NCBI GenBank assembly: GCA_023260655.1
Contig: JALQUU010000023.1
Span: forward strand, 1-41,823
Origin: Paracoccaceae bacterium
GTDB taxonomy: Bacteria > Pseudomonadota > Alphaproteobacteria > Rhodobacterales > Rhodobacteraceae
DNA: 41,823 nucleotides
Direction of reading: 5' to 3'
Positions 41,146-41,823 of this stretch are shown piece by piece (within the stretch, counting starts at the first letter, position 1; each line of letters opens with the position of its first letter). The translations under genes were made by a program, and so were the position numbers. Below the pieces are notes generated by a model that saw only the letters and a program-made list of their open reading frames with translations, ran no database searches and was not told the DNA's origin.

Positions 41146-41823
41146 CTACATCGCCTTCAACAATACATCTGCCATTTCCGAGGGTGTTTGGGCTACGTGA
41201 ATGCCAGCCTCCCTGAATGCCTCGATCTTGGCCTCCGCTGTGCCCTTACCACCGCTGACAATCGCCCCAGCATGTCCCATGCGACGTCCGGGAGGTGCTG
41301 TGGTACCAGCGATAAATCCTGCAACAGGTTTCTGGCAATGTTCCTTGATCCAGGCTGCCGCTTCCTCTTCTGCAGAACCACCAATTTCTCCGATCATGAT
41401 GATCCCATGCGTTTCAGGATCATCATTAAACATCTTGATCACATCTAGATGGGAAGTCCCGTTGACGGGATCACCACCAATGCCGACGCAGGTTGATTGT
41501 CCGACGCCTCGGCTGGTCAATTGCCAAACGGCCTCATAGGTCAAGGTGCCGCTGCGGGAGACAACACCTATGTTTCCCTTCTTGTGAATGTAGCCCGGAG
41601 CGATGCCAATACGACATCCCCCCTTAGAATCCTCGCCCTCACCTGGTGTCACAATTCCTGGACAATTGGGCCCGATTAATCTGGTTGAACTGCCTTTCAT
41701 GGCATCCTTTACCTGAATCATGTCCTTAACGGGAATACCCTCAGTGATACAGATAACAAGCTCGAGGCCAGCATCAACGCCCTCAAGGATAGCATCCGCA
41801 GCAAATGGAGGCGGAACGAAAAT
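41146..41823 (-). CDS. sucD: succinyl-CoA synthetase alpha subunit (partial, 5' end outside the window)
   Basis: The TCA-cycle enzyme that makes ATP or GTP from succinyl-CoA. The visible 225 residues run from [16 protein letters not shown] through [28 protein letters not shown] and [14 protein letters not shown] to the phosphohistidine region [15 protein letters not shown] and a normal C-terminus. There is an unusual short insert (EDSKGGC) after TPGEG. The sequence pattern ([33 protein letters not shown]) is not the one I expect of alphaproteobacterial SucD, and GC is much lower than in the rest of the window. It is therefore probably from another organism. It continues beyond the right edge. 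Confidence 0.93.
   Translation of the reverse strand: MFVPPPFAADAILEGVDAGLELVICITEGIPVKDMIQVKDAMKGSSTRLIGPNCPGIVTPGEGEDSKGGCRIGIAPGYIHKKGNIGVVSRSGTLTYEAVWQLTSRGVGQSTCVGIGGDPVNGTSHLDVIKMFNDDPETHGIIMIGEIGGSAEEEAAAWIKEHCQKPVAGFIAGTTAPPGRRMGHAGAIVSGGKGTAEAKIEAFREAGIHVAQTPSEMADVLLKAM

Overview
The window reads as a chromosomal segment of an alphaproteobacterium of the Rhodobacteraceae (Roseobacter-like) type. GC is high (roughly 60% by eye) with strong G/C in third codon positions. The gene families fit that group: glnK-amtB, PuuD-type urate hydroxylase, a DUF2478 protein, a porin with an ATSALVATAGVASADVSMSG-like N-terminus, and TRAP transporters. The last ~0.9 kb does not fit. A porin fragment that has lost both ends runs directly into lower-GC sequence carrying a partial sucD, so I read the right end as a chimeric join.

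Layout. (1) 1-8.4 kb: a molybdopterin-binding CinA-like gene and a DUF2478 gene flank a periplasmic nitrate reductase operon on the minus strand (napF-D-A-G-H-B-C plus a small membrane protein). An FNR/Nnr-type box lies upstream of napF and a second one upstream of DUF2478. napA has an in-frame TGA and an altered Fe-S ligand motif, and napC has a one-base deletion inside its first haem motif. (2) 8.4-19.8 kb: housekeeping and nitrogen genes: map, rmuC, mutL, puuD with a divergent LysR gene, glnK-amtB, a penicillin-binding protein 1A, and a SLAC1/TehA-type channel interrupted by TAA. (3) 19.9-35.3 kb: an aromatic-acid catabolic island. One unit (32061 to 25485, minus) encodes gentisate 1,2-dioxygenase, fumarylpyruvate hydrolase, maleylpyruvate isomerase, two tandem DctP binding proteins and the DctQM permease. 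A terminator separates it from a second unit (25391 to 19905, minus) with enoyl-CoA hydratase, MarR, feruloyl-CoA-synthase-like ligase, amidohydrolase and acyl-CoA dehydrogenase. A third unit (34765 to 32692, minus) has a second ligase and an unknown 107-aa protein, divergent from a DUF3237 gene. A second MarR gene is divergent from the dioxygenase.

The most informative result is a shared operator-like palindrome, TTGTTAT-N5-ATAACAA, found upstream of all three catabolic units (two perfect copies, one with a mismatch in each arm). It defines one probable MarR regulon joining transport, CoA activation, side-chain processing and the gentisate ring-cleavage route. No ring hydroxylase is present, so the growth substrate and the link between the CoA steps and gentisate are open.

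(4) 35.3-39.9 kb: an AT-rich gap with nested inverted repeats followed by two small unrecognised genes, then pirin, DUF2322, tRNA-Arg(UCU), a GNAT acetyltransferase, and a cobalamin riboswitch controlling a DUF1636 gene and a BtuF-like protein without a signal peptide. (5) 39.9 kb to the end: the truncated porin and the foreign sucD segment.

Four lesions in otherwise normal genes (napA stop, napC frameshift, SLAC1 stop, porin truncation), together with the chimeric end, mean base-level or assembly errors must be excluded before calling any of these genes pseudogenes.
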